A DNA stretch of 64,000 bases from Elmis aenea (Eukaryota > Arthropoda > Insecta > Coleoptera > Elmidae): positions 124,001 to 188,000 of the forward strand of contig CANTFG010000073.1 of the NCBI GenBank assembly GCA_947652605.1, in the 5' to 3' direction. Of this stretch, positions 1 to 9,900 are shown piece after piece. A model generated the notes under the pieces. It was not told the origin of the DNA, did not search any database, and saw only the letters and a list, made by a program, of their open reading frames with translations. Numbering within the stretch: position 1 is the first letter of the stretch; each line of letters starts with the position of its first letter. Position numbers and translations under genes: made by a program.

Positions 1-2067
1 CTTTAAACTTCGTACACACATTAGTTACGAGCGATTTAAGGATTATTAGCCCCTAAATACGATTTTTAATTTTTCGTGAAAAATGGGAAAAGTACAAAGG
101 CTATAGTCTTTGCACTTTTTTCGACAAAAAAAATCGATTTTCTTAAAACTACAGCAAATGGCTTCAAACTTCTTATACACATTAGTTATGAGCGAATTAA
201 GGATTATTAGCCCCTAAATACGATTTTTAATTTTTCGTGAAAAATGGGAAAAGTACAAAGGCTATAGTCTTTGCACTTTTTTCGACAAAAAAATCGATTT
301 TTTTAAAACTATAGCAAATGGCTTCAAACTTCTTAAACACGTTAGTTACGAGCAAGTTAAGGATTATTAGCCCCTAAATACGATTTTTAATTTTTCGCGA
401 AAAATGGGAAAAGTACAAAGGCTATAGTCTGCACTTTTTTCGACAAAAAAATCGATTTTCTTAAAACTACAGCAAATGGCTTCAAACTTCTTATACACGT
501 TGGTTATGAGCGAATTAAGGATTATTAGCCCCTAAATACGATTTTTAATTTTTCGTGAAAAATGGGAAAAGTACAAAGGCTATAGTCTTTGCACTTTTTT
601 CGACAAAAAAATCGATTTTTTTAAAACTATAGCAAATGGCTTCAAACTTCTTAAACACGTTAGTTACGAGCAAGTTAAGGATTATTAGCCCCTAAATACG
701 ATTTTTAATTTTTCGCGAAAAATGGGAAAAGTACAAAGGCTATAGTCTTTGCACTTTTTTCGACAAAAAAATCGATTTTCTTAAAACTACAGCAAATGGC
801 TTTAAACTTCTTATACAAGTTAGTTATGAGCGAATTAAGGATTATTAGCCCCTAAATACGATTTTTAATTTTTCGCGAAAAATGGGAAAAGTACAAAGGC
901 TATAGTCTGCACTTTTTTCGACAAAAAAATCGATTTTCTTAAAACTACAGCAAATGGCTTCAAACTTCTTATAAAAGTTAGTTATGAGCGAATTAAGGAT
1001 TATTAGCCCCTAAATAAGATTTTTAATTTTTCGCGAAAAATGGGAAAAGTACAAAGGCAGTCTTTGCACTTTTTTCGACAAAAAAATCGATTTTCTTAAA
1101 ACTACAGCAAATGGCTTTAAACTTCGTACACACATTAGTTACGAGCGATTTAAGGATTATTAGCCCCTAAATACGATTTTTAATTTTTCGTGAAAAATGG
1201 GAAAAGTACAAAGGCTATAGTCTGCACTTTTTTCGACAAAAAAATCGATTTTTTTAAAACTATAGCAAATGGCTTCAAACTTCTTAAACACGTTAGTTAC
1301 GAGCAAGTTAAGGATTATTAGCGATTTTTAATTTTTCGCGAAAAAATGGGAAAAGTACAAAGGCTATATATAGTCTTTGCACTTTTTTTCGACAAAAAAA
1401 TCGATTTTCTTAAAACTACAGCAAATGGCTTCAAACTTCTTATACACATTAGTTATGAGCGAATTAAGGATTATTAGCCCCTAAATACGATTTTTAATTT
1501 TTCGCGAAAAAATGGAAAAGTACAAAGGCTATATATAGTCTTTGCACTTTTTTCGACAAAAAAATCGATTTTCTTAAAACTACAGCAAATGGCTTCAAAC
1601 TTCTTATACACATTAGTTATGAGCGAATTAAGGATTATTAGCCCCTAAATACGATTTTTAATTTTTCGTGAAAAATGGGAAAAGTACAAAGGCTATAGTC
1701 TTTGCACTTTTTTCGACAAAAAAATCGATTTTTTTAAAAACTATAGCAAATGGCTTCAAACTTCTTAAACACGTTAGTTACGAGCAAGTTAAGGATTATT
1801 AGCCCCTAAATACGATTTTTAATTTTTCGCGAAAAATGGGAAAAGTACAAAGGCTATAGTCTTTGCACTTTTTTCGACAAAAAAATCGATTTTTTTAAAA
1901 CTATAGCAAATGGCTTCAAACTTCTTAAACACGTTAGTTATGAGCAATTTAAGGATTATTAGCCCCTAAATACGACTTTTAATTTTTCGCGAAAAATGGG
2001 AAAAGTACAAAGGCTATATATAGTCTTTGCACTTTTTTCGACAAAAAAATCGATTTTCTTAAAACTA
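1..2067 (+). repeat. Sat160 satellite array, first block (~13 monomers)
   Basis: AT-rich tandem monomers. The landmark AGCAAATGG recurs at 153, 313, 471, 631 and 791, giving a 158-160-bp period. Other constant landmarks are GGATTATTAGCCCC, a TTTTTCG(C/T)GAAAAA dyad and TTCGACAAAAAAATCGATTT. Two monomer types intermix. One has TATACACATTAGTTATGAGCGAATT and mostly CGTG in the dyad; the other has TAAACACGTTAGTTACGAGCAAGTT and CGCG. One monomer near 1320 lacks about 14 bp of the GCCCCTAAATAC stretch. The array runs off the left edge of the window. No coding potential is evident; short frames across it are incidental. Confidence 0.95.
391..404. other. Perfect 14-bp CGCG palindrome of Sat160 (example)
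   Basis: TTTTTCGCGAAAAA reads the same on both strands. It recurs once per CGCG-type Sat160 monomer throughout the four Sat160 blocks. In the other monomer type it is TTTTTCGTGAAAAA, with the dyad broken by one C-to-T change at a CpG. A recurrent protein-binding or nucleosome-related site is possible, but nothing here shows it. Confidence 0.8.
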
Positions 2068-2130
2068 CCCTCGGACCCTCGGACCCTCGGACCCTCGGAC
2101 TCTCGGACTCTCGGACTCTTGGACCCTCGG
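2068..2130 (+). repeat. 8-bp CCCTCGGA minisatellite, locus A1 (~8 units)
   Basis: Head-to-tail CCCTCGGA units, drifting to ACTCTCGG and ACTCTTGG at the right end. It directly follows the AAAACTA of a Sat160 monomer and ends at TACAGGCACATTCTGC. Three units make 24 nt, so reverse-strand frames read as an 8-residue G-S-E-G-P-R-V-R repeat; that is a by-product of unit length. It is identical in length to locus A2 at 17445-17507. Confidence 0.93.
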
Positions 2131-2738
2131 TACAGGCACATTCTGCATTTTTAACGTTATTGCAACGGAGATTCTTGTGTCTGCACTCGACCGTCATTGC
2201 AACGGAGAATGTGTTAGTATTTTTGCCCTACCGGCGAATCGTCGTGATCGGCCCGAGGGATACGCGATCGTTGGATCCGACTGCGAACCGCAAAAACATT
2301 TATTCGGATGATGAAGCCCGAGCGACTTCCGTACTTTTACCGTCATTGCAACGGAGATTCATGTGCTTGCACTCGACCGTCATTGCAACGGAGAATGTGT
2401 CTAATTTTGCCCGTCATAGCAACGGAGAATGTGGCTGTACCTTTAACCGTCAATGCAACGGAGAATGGGCCTGCACGTTTACCAGTATTGCAACGGAGAT
2501 TCTTGTGTCTGCATTCGACCGTCATTGCAACGGAGAATGTGTTTGTACTTTTGCCCGTCATTGCGACCGAGAATGTGCCTGTACCTTTGACCGTCATTGC
2601 AACGGAGAATTGGTCTGCATTTTTAACGTTATTGCAACGGAGATTCTTGTGTCTGCACTCGACCGTCATTGCAACGGAGAATGTGTTAGTATTTTTGCCC
2701 GTCATTGCGACCGAGAATGTGCTTGTACCTTTGACCGT
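2131..2738 (+). repeat. 36-bp minisatellite, locus A1, with an embedded 113-bp segment
   Basis: Degenerate 36-bp units built on CGTCATTGCAACGGAGAATG followed by a variable tail (TGTTTGTACTTTTGCC, TGTGCCTGTACCTTTGAC, TCTGCATTTTTAAC and others). About 11 units run from 2341 to the end and about 2.5 lie before 2228. Between them, 2228-2340 is a segment (CTACCGGCGAATCG to CCGTACTTTTAC) that is also part of the 322/518-bp repeat family. Because 36 is a multiple of 3 and the unit lacks stops, several frames stay open; one reads as a Cys-rich 12-residue repeat starting at TTG. I see no ATG-led gene. The block ends at a sharp junction to CTGTGGTATATG. Confidence 0.9.
2228..2340 (+). repeat. Shared P segment inside the 36-bp minisatellite
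   Basis: This 113-bp stretch contains GTGATCGGCCCGAGGGATAC, GCGATCGTTGGATCCGACTG and ATTCGGATGATGAAGCCCGA. It interrupts each of the four 36-bp arrays (also 12699-12811, 17605-17717, 24852-24964). It is nearly identical to the spacer of the 322/518-bp repeat units at 4028-6888 and 19036-21057, so these two repeat families share a module. Confidence 0.88.
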
Positions 2739-3687
2739 CCTGTGGTATATGAAAGTAGTGGTTGTCAAACCCGGAGGCTGAAATTGAAGCCCGAAGGCTG
2801 ATTAACCCTAAGGTTGTTTTTAGAGCAGTGCACAGTGCCTAATACTCAAGACAATAATTTACCCGCAGGTATTATATTTTGGCGTCACTAAAGCGACGGA
2901 GTGTATAGGAGCTGAACTCCTGTGGTATGTAAAGGTATATCAAGCCCGAAGGCTGAAATTTATGCCCGAAGGCTGTTAACCCGGAGGTTACTTAAGGTAT
3001 CGGGGTCTCGCCTCGCGACAAGACGAATCCCCGAGCTAAGGGCTGTGTCTCAACAGATGCAGCGTGGAAACTGCACTACCGAGTTCCACACCCTGCCAGA
3101 ACGTAAGTCAGTAGTATTGGCGTCACTAATTATATGACGAAGCAATTGGCTACCTTATGCTGGAGCAAGCTCCTGTGGTATATGAAAGTAGTGGTTGTCA
3201 AGCCCGGAGGCTGAAATTGAAGCCCGAAGGCTGATTAACCCTAAGGTTGTTTTTAGAGCAACGCACAGTGCCTAATACTCAGACAATAAATTACCCGCAG
3301 GTATTATATATTGGCGTCGCTAAAGCGACGGAGTGTATAGGAGCTGAACTCCTGTGGTATGTAAAGGTATATCAAGCCCGAAGGCTGTTAACCCGGAGGT
3401 TACTTAAGGTATCGGGGTCTCGCCTCGCGACAAGACGAATCCCCGAGCTAAGGGCTGTCTCAACAGATGCAGCGTGGAAACTGCACTACCGAGTTCCACA
3501 CCCTGCCAGAACGTAAGTCAGTAGTATTGGCGTCACTAATTATATGACGAAGCAATTGGCTACCTTATGCTGGAGCAAGCTCCTGTGGTATATGAAAGTA
3601 GTGGTTGTCAAGCCCGGAGGCTGAAACTGAAGCCCGAAGGCTGATTAACCCTAAGGTTGTTTTTAGAGCAACGCACAGTGCCTAATA
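2739..3687 (+). repeat. Hairpin-rich 410-433-bp tandem repeat, copy 1
   Basis: Two full units and a partial third: the landmark TGTGGTATATGAAAG occurs at 2741, 3174 and 3584 (spacings 433 and 410). Each unit is dense in short perfect inverted repeats. In the first unit these include AGCC-CGAA-GGCT (2788-2799), AACC-CTAA-GGTT (2804-2815), AGGAG-CTGAA-CTCCT (2907-2921), TAACC-CGGA-GGTTA (2977-2990), TGCAG-8nt-CTGCA (3058-3075), CGTCA-9nt-TGACG (3121-3139) and GGAGC-AA-GCTCC (3162-3173). TCGGGG/CCCCGA (3000-3034) encloses TCGC-CTC-GCGA. GC content and texture are unlike the flanking satellites. I do not recognise the family. Hairpin-bearing repeats of some organelle genomes look similar, but that is only a resemblance. 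Confidence 0.85.
2788..2799. other. AGCC-CGAA-GGCT stem-loop (example)
   Basis: Perfect 4-bp stem with a CGAA loop. The same motif recurs at 2943-2954 and elsewhere in each 410-433-bp unit, and degenerate forms (GCCCGGAGGC) follow the TGTCAA landmark. Together with the neighbouring AACC-CTAA-GGTT it forms a run of consecutive mini-hairpins with 4-nt loops. Confidence 0.7.
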
Positions 3688-3918
3688 TTCGGATGATGTA
3701 GCCCGCATTTTGGGGGCCGTCAAGTCGAAACTTGGCGGACACCCGCGGGCACGTTGTGGTGTTAACAAAAATTGTCGAATGCTTTCGGATACGCCAAGAA
3801 GAGACTGGACTCCGCCGAACGATCGGGAATTTTCGTCGCCTCGCAATATTCGAAACACACACTTATTCCGCTGTGACGCGGGAAAAATCCGTAATCGAAA
3901 CGGAGACGGTCGCTCCAG

Positions 3919-3930
3919 GTACCGCGGTAC
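3919..3930. other. Perfect 12-bp palindrome GTACCGCGGTAC
   Basis: Both halves are exact reverse complements around a central CGCG. It lies 32 bp upstream of a second GC-rich palindrome (3963-3978), within the single-copy segment. Function unknown. Confidence 0.8.
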
Positions 3931-3962
3931 TATAGACAACTTTACGGCCTAACATGCGCTCA

Positions 3963-3978
3963 GTCGTCCGCGGACGAC
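3963..3978. other. Perfect 16-bp palindrome GTCGTCCGCGGACGAC
   Basis: GTCGTCCG and CGGACGAC are exact reverse complements with no spacer. A 16-bp perfect GC-rich palindrome is unlikely in a short random stretch and could be a dimeric protein-binding site or the end of an inserted element. No element ends or target duplications were found around it. Confidence 0.8.
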
Positions 3979-4027
3979 GAACGAATTTTTCGCCGGGTCG
4001 CTGCGGTGAGGTGTTCATGTGTCTGCA

Positions 4028-6888
4028 TCTACCGCCGAACCGTCGTGATCGGCCCGAGGGATACGCGATCGTTAGATCCGACTGCGAACCGCAAAAACAT
4101 TTATTCGGATGATGACGCCCGAGCGACCTCGGTATTTTAAAGGAACTTTTTCGGACGGCCGTGGATGATTACCAAAGAGTTCTCAAATTTTGCTTCTTAG
4201 ACGTAGTCGGATGCGCTATTCTTTTAGCTACATGTCGAACACCGGATAAAAATTTTCTCACCGCAATTAACGGAGTTATGAATATTTTTGTAGACCGAGA
4301 TGTTTTTATCGCCGGGTCGCCGAGACGTTGTGGTATTCATGTGTCCGCACCTACCGGCGATTCGTCGTGATCGGCCCGAGGGATACGCGATCGTTGGATC
4401 CGACTGCGAACCGCAAAAACATTTATTCGGATGATGAAGCCCGAGCGACTTCCGTACTTTTACCGTCATTGCAACGGAGATTCATGTGCTTGCACTCGAC
4501 CGTCATTGCAACGGAGAATGTGTTAGTGGTATTCATGTGTCCGCACCTACCGGCAATCCGTCGTGATCGGCCCGAGGGATACGCGATCGTTGGATCCGAC
4601 TGCAAACCGCAAAAACATTTATTCGGATGATGACGCCCGAGCGACCTCGGTATTTTAAAGGAACTTTTTCGGACGGCCGTGGATGATTACCAAAGAGTTC
4701 TCAAATTTTGCTTCTTAGACGTAGTCGGATGCGCTATTCTTTTAGCTACATGTCGAACACCGGATAAAAATTTTCTCACCGCAATTAACGGAGTTATGAA
4801 TATTTTTGTAGACCGAGATGTTTTTATCGCCGGGTCGCCGAGACGTTGTGGTATTCATGTGTCCGCACCTACCGGCGATTCGTCGTGATCGGCCCGAGGG
4901 ATACGCGATCGTTGGATCCGACTGCGAACCGCAAAAACATTTATTCGGATGATGACGCCCGAGCGACCTCGGTATTTTAAAGGAACTTTTTCGGACGGCC
5001 GTGGATGATTACCAAAGAGTTCTCAAATTTTGCTTCTTAGACGTAGTCGGATGCGCTATTCTTTTAGCTACATGTCGAACACCGGATAAAAATTTTCTCA
5101 CCGCAATTAACGGAGTTATGAATATTTTTGTAGACCGAGATGTTTTTATCGCCGGGTCGCCGAGACGTTGTGGTATTCATGTGTCCGCACCTACCGGCGA
5201 TTCGTCGTGATCGGCTCGAGGGATACGCGATCGTTGGATCCGACTGCGAACCGCAAAAACATTTATTCGGATGATGAAGCCCGAGCGACTTCCGTACTTT
5301 TACCGTCATTGCAACGGAGATTCATGTGCTTGCACTCGACCGTCATTGCAACGGAGAATGTGTTAGTGGTATTCATGTGTCCGCACCTACCGGCAATCCG
5401 TCGTGATCGGCCCGAGGGATACGCGATCGTTGGATCCGACTGCGAACCGCAAAAACATTTATTCGGATGATGACGCCCGAGCGACCTCGGTATTTTAAAG
5501 GAACTTTTTCGGACGGCCGTGGATGATTACCAAAAAGTTCTCAATTTTTGCTTCTTAGACGTAGTCGGATGCGCTATTCTTTTAGCTACATGTCGAACAC
5601 CGGATAAAAATTTTCTCACCGCAATTAACGGAGTTATGAATATTTTTGTAGACCGAGATGTTTTTATCGCCGGGTCGCCGAGACGTTGTGGTATTCATGT
5701 GTCCGCACCTACCGGCGATTCGTCGTGATCGGCCCGAGGGATACGCGATCTTTGGATCCGACTGCGAACCGCAAAAACATTTATTCGGATGTTGAAGCCC
5801 GAGCGACTTCCGTACTTTTACCGTCATTGCAACGGAGATTCATGTGCTTGCACTCGACCGTCATTGCAACGGAGAATGTGTTAGTGGTATTCATGTGTCC
5901 GCACCTACCGGCAATCCGTCGTGATCGGCCCGAGGGATACGCGATCGTTGGATCCGACTGCAAACCGCAAAAACATTTATTCGGATGATGACGCCCGAGC
6001 GACCTCGGTATTTTAAAGGAACTTTTTCGGACGGCCGTGGATGATTACCAAAGAGTTCTCAAATTTTGCTTCTTAGACGTAGTCGGATGCGCTATTCTTT
6101 TAGCTACATGTCGAACACCGGATAAAAATTTTCTCACCGCAATTAACGGAGTTATGAATATTTTTGTAGACCGAGATGTTTTTATCGCCGGGTCGCCGAG
6201 ACGTTGTGGTATTCATGTGTCCGCACCTACCGGCGATTCGTCGTGATCGGCCCGAGGGATACGCGATCGTTGGATCCGACTGCGAACCGCAAAAACATTT
6301 ATTCGGATGATGACGCCCGAGCGACCTCGGTATTTTAAAGGAACTTTTTCGGACGGCCGTGGATGATTACCAAAGAGTTCTCAAATTTTGCTTCTTAGAC
6401 GTAGTCGGATGCGCTATTCTTTTAGCTACATGTCGAACACCGGATAAAAATTTTCTCACCGCAATTAACGGAGTTATGGATATTTTTGTAGACCGAGATG
6501 TTTTTATCGCCGGGTCGCCGAGACGTTGTGGTATTCATGTGTCCGCACCTACCGGCGATTCGTCGTGATCGGCCCGAGGGATACGCGATCGTTGGATCCG
6601 ACTGCGAACCGCAAAAACATTTATTCGGATGATGAAGCCCGAGCGACTTCCGTACTTTTACCGTCATTGCAACGGAGATTCATGTGCTTGCACTCGACCG
6701 TCATTGCAACGGAGAATGTGTTAGTGGTATTCATGTGTCCGCACCTACCGGCAATGCGTCGTGATCGGCCCAAGGGATACGCGATCGTTGGATCCGACTG
6801 CAAACCGCAAAAACATTTAATCGGATGATGACGCCCGAGCGACCTCGGTATTTTAAAGGAACTTTTTCAGACGGCCGTGGTTGATTAC
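4028..6888 (+). repeat. 322/518-bp tandem repeat, copy 1, with 1358-bp higher-order unit
   Basis: The landmark GTGGATGATTACC starts at 4161, 4679, 5001, 5519, 6037 and 6359, with a truncated GTGGTTGATTACC at 6877. Spacings are 518, 322, 518, 518, 322, 518, so the pattern 518-322-518 (1358 bp) occurs twice in tandem. The 322-bp unit is the P segment plus a Q segment (AAGGAACTTTTTCGGACGG to CGTTGTGGTATTCATGTG). The 518-bp unit carries an extra 196 bp holding a second P segment and two 36-bp minisatellite units. Copies differ by only a few substitutions (for example A-to-G near 6479). The last copy breaks off at GATTACC into the 12-bp array. Confidence 0.92.
4161..4370 (+). pseudogene. Recurrent 69-codon open frame in the Q segment, probably not a gene
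   Basis: The frame starts with GTG, not ATG, and recurs in every 322-bp unit (4679, 5001, 5519, 6037, 6359, 20206 and others). It can be read upstream to a TGA at 4113 without meeting an ATG. The peptide (V-D-D-Y-Q-R-V-L-K-F-C-F-L-D-V start) matches no family I recognise. In three units of the second locus (19368, 19690, 20528) a TGC codon has become TGA, which truncates it. In 5519 there are R-to-K and K-to-N changes. It is either incidental or a relic of an older coding sequence captured in the satellite. Confidence 0.3.
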
Positions 6889-6900
6889 CTTCATCTCCTT
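6876..6900. other. Junction of the 322/518-bp repeat with the 12-bp array, copy 1
   Basis: The Q segment reads GTGGTTGATTACC (A-to-T relative to other units), then switches to TTCATCTCCTTCATCTCC. The same variant and breakpoint occur at 21045-21060, so this boundary was copied with the macro-repeat rather than formed twice. Confidence 0.85.
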
Positions 6901-9900
6901 CATCTCCTCCTTCATCTCCTCCATCATCTCCTCCTTCATCTCCTCCTTCATCTCCTCCTTCATCTGCCCCTTCATCTGCTCCTTCATCTGCTCCTTTATC
7001 TGCTCCTTCATATCCTCCTTCATCTACTTCATCTCCTCCTTCATCTCCTCCTTCATCTCCTCCTTCATCTCCTCCTTCATCTCCTCCTTCATCTCCTCCT
7101 TCATCTCCTTCTTCATCTCCTCCTTCATCTCCTCCTTCATCTCCTGCTTCATCTCCTCCTTCATCTCCTCCTTCATCTCCTCCTTCGTCTCCTCCTTCAT
7201 CTCCTCCTTCATCTCCTCCTTCATCTCCTCCTTCACCTCCTCCTTCATCTCCTACTTCATCTCCTCCTTCATCTCCTCCTTCATCTCCTCCTTCATCTCC
7301 TACTTCATCTCCTCCTTCATTTCCTCCTTCATCTCCTCCTTCATCTCCTCCTTAATCTCCTCCTTCATCTCCTCCTTCATCTCCTCCTTCATCTCTCCCT
7401 TCATCTCCTCCTTCATCTCCATCTCCTCCTTCATCTCCTCCTTCATCTCCTCCTTCATCTCCTTCTTCATCTCCTCCTTAATCTCCTCCTTCATCTCCTC
7501 CTTCATCTCCTCCTTCATCTCCTCCTTCATCTCCTCCTTCATCTCCTCCTTAATCTCCTCCTTCATCTCCTCCTTCATCTCCTCCTTCATCTTCTCCTTC
7601 ATCTCCTCCGTCATCTCCTCCATCATCTCCTCCTTCATCTTCTCCTTCATCTCCTCCTTCATCTCCTCCTTCATCTCTCCCTTCATCTCCTCCTTCATCT
7701 CCTCCTTCATCTCCTCCTTCATCTCCTCCTTCATCTCCTCCTTCATCTCCTCCTTCATCTCCTCCTTAATCTCCTCCTTCATCTCCTCCTTCATCTCCTC
7801 CTTCATCTCTTCCTTCATCTCCTCCTTCATCTACTCCTTCATCTCCTCCTTCATCTCCTCCTTCATCTCCTCCTTCATCTCCTCCTTCATCTCCTCCTTC
7901 ATCTCCTCCTTCATCTCCTCCTTGATCTCCTCCTTCATCTCCTCCTTCATCTCCTCCTTCATCTCCTCCTTCATCTCCTCCTTCATCTCCTCCTTTATCT
8001 CCTCCTTCATCTCCTCCTTCATCTCCTCCTTCATCTCCTTCTTCATCTCCTCCTTCTTCTCCTCCTTCATCTCCTCCTTCATCTTCTCCTTCATCTCCTC
8101 CGTCATCTCCTCCATCATCTCCTCCTTCATCTCCATCTCCTCCATCATCTCCTCTTTCATCTCCTCCTTCATCTCCTCCTTCATCTCCTCCTTCATCTCC
8201 TCCTTCATCTGCCCCTTCATCTGCTCCTTCATCTGCTCCTTTATCTGCTCCTTCATATCCTCCTTCATCTACTTCATCTCCTCCTTCATCTCCTCCTTCA
8301 TCTTCTCCTTCATCTCCTCCGTCATCTCCTCCGTCATCTCCTCCTTCATCTTCTCCTTCATCTCCTCCTTCATCTCCTCCTTCATCTCTCCCTTCATCTC
8401 CTCCTTCATCTCCTCCTTCATCTCCTCCTTCATCTTTTCCTTCATCTCCTCCTTCATCTCCTCCTTTATCTCCTCCTTCATCTCCTCCTTCATCTCCTCC
8501 TTCATCTCCTCCTTCATCTCCTCCTTCATCTCCTCCTTCATCTCCTCCTTCATCTCCTCCTTTATCTCCTTCTTCATCTCCTCCTTCTTCTCCTCCTTCA
8601 TCTCCTCCTTCATCTTCTCCTTCATCTCCTCCGTCATCTCCTCCATCATCTCCTCCTTCATCTCCATCTCCTCCATCATCTCCTCTTTCATCTCCTCCTT
8701 CATCTCCTCCTTCATCTCCTCCTTCATCTCCTCCTTCATCTCCTCCTTCATCTCCTCCTTCATCTCCTCCTTAAACTCCTCCTTCATCTCCTCCTTAATC
8801 TCCTCCTTCATCTCCTCCTTCATCTCCTCCTTCATCTCCTCCTTCATCTCCTCCATCATCTCTTCCTTCATCTCCTCCTTCATCTCCTCCTTCATCTCCT
8901 GCTTCTTCTCCTGCATCTCCTGCTTCATCTCCTGCTTTATCTCCTGCTTCATCTCCTCCTTCATCTCCTCCTTCATCTCCTCCTTAATCTCCTCCTTCAT
9001 CTCCTGCTTCATCTCCTCCTTTATCTCTTCCTTCATCACCTCCTTCATCTCCTCCTTCATCTCCTCCTTCATCTCCTCCTTCATCTCCTCTTTCATCTCC
9101 TCCTTCATCTCCTCCTTCATCTACTCCTTCATCTCCTCCTTCATCTCCTCCTTCATCTCCTCCTTCATCTCCTCCTTCATCTCCTCCTTCATCTCCTCCT
9201 TCATCTCCTTCATCTCCTCCTTCATCTCCTCCTTCATCTCCTCCTTCATCTCCTTCATCTCCTCCTTCTTCTCCTCCTTCATCTACTCCTTCATCTCCTC
9301 CTTCATCTCCTCCATCTCCTCCATCTCCTCCATCTCCTCCTTGATCTCCTCCTTCATCTCCTCCTTTATCTCTTCCTTCATCTCCTCCTTGATCATCTCC
9401 TTCATCTCCTCCTTCATCTCCTCCTTCATCTCCTCCTTCATCTCCTCCTTCATCTCCTCCTTCATCTCCTCCTTTATCTCTTCGTTTATCTCCTCCTTCA
9501 TCTCCTGCTTCTTCTCCTGCTTTATCTCCTGCTTCATCTCCTGCTTTATCTCCTGCTTCATCTCCTCCTTCATCTCCTCCTTCATCTCCTCCTTTATTTC
9601 CTCCATCTCCTCCTTCATCTCCTCCTTCATCTCCTCCTTCATCTCCTCCTTCATCTCCTCCTTCATCTCATCCTTCATCTCCTCCTTCATCTCCTCCTTC
9701 ATCTCCTCCTTTATCTCTTCGTTCATCTCCTCCTTCATCTCCTGCTTCTTCTCCTGCTTTATCTCCTGCTTCATCTCCTGCTTTATCTCCTGCTTCATCT
9801 CCTCCTTCATCTCCTCCTTCATCTCCTCTTTCATCTCCTCCTTCATCTCCTCCTTCATCTCCTCCATCTCCTCCTTCATCTCCTTTTTCATCTCCTCCTT

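Larger units (their letters stand above)
3688..4027. other. Only apparently single-copy segment in the window
   Basis: Edges resemble the 322-bp repeat family: ATTCGGATGATG at the left, and CGCCGGGTCGCTGCGG leading to CTACCGCCGAACC at the right. The interior (about 3705-3990) has no second copy that I can find here. It is missing at the equivalent place in copy 2, where the hairpin repeat joins the 322/518 repeat directly at 19036. It is CpG-rich, unlike the AT-rich satellites. Overlapping short frames of 67-85 codons occur on both strands, with non-ATG starts on at least some; none looks like a known protein. It may be a diverged relic unit of the 322-bp family or remnant unique DNA. Confidence 0.75.

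Noticed and set aside
2068..2130. CCCTCGGA units as possible telomeric repeat
   Set aside because: The unit is not a known telomere motif, the arrays are interstitial and at most about 18 units, and they are fixed between two other repeats.
2131..2738. Possible CRISPR array because of regular 36-bp periodicity
   Set aside because: Repeats are directly contiguous and degenerate with no unique spacers, there is no leader or cas gene, and the context is eukaryotic satellite.
2160..2801. 213-codon Cys-rich frame in the 36-bp minisatellite and its copy at 17537-18178
   Set aside because: It starts at TTG, three frames are open over the same units, and the 36-bp unit length guarantees periodic reading. 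The identical second copy reflects duplication, not constraint.
2739..3687. tRNA or rRNA genes among the hairpins
   Set aside because: No cloverleaf with a TTCRANNC-type arm or conserved rRNA segment was found; the stems are too short and serially arranged.
3688..4027. Mobile-element insertion with terminal repeats
   Set aside because: The palindromes are internal, and no matching terminal inverted repeats or target-site duplication was seen at the borders.
4328..4630. 100-codon frame crossing P and R segments of the 518-bp unit
   Set aside because: It is present only because of unit structure; overlapping frames on the other strand are equally open and no family is recognisable.
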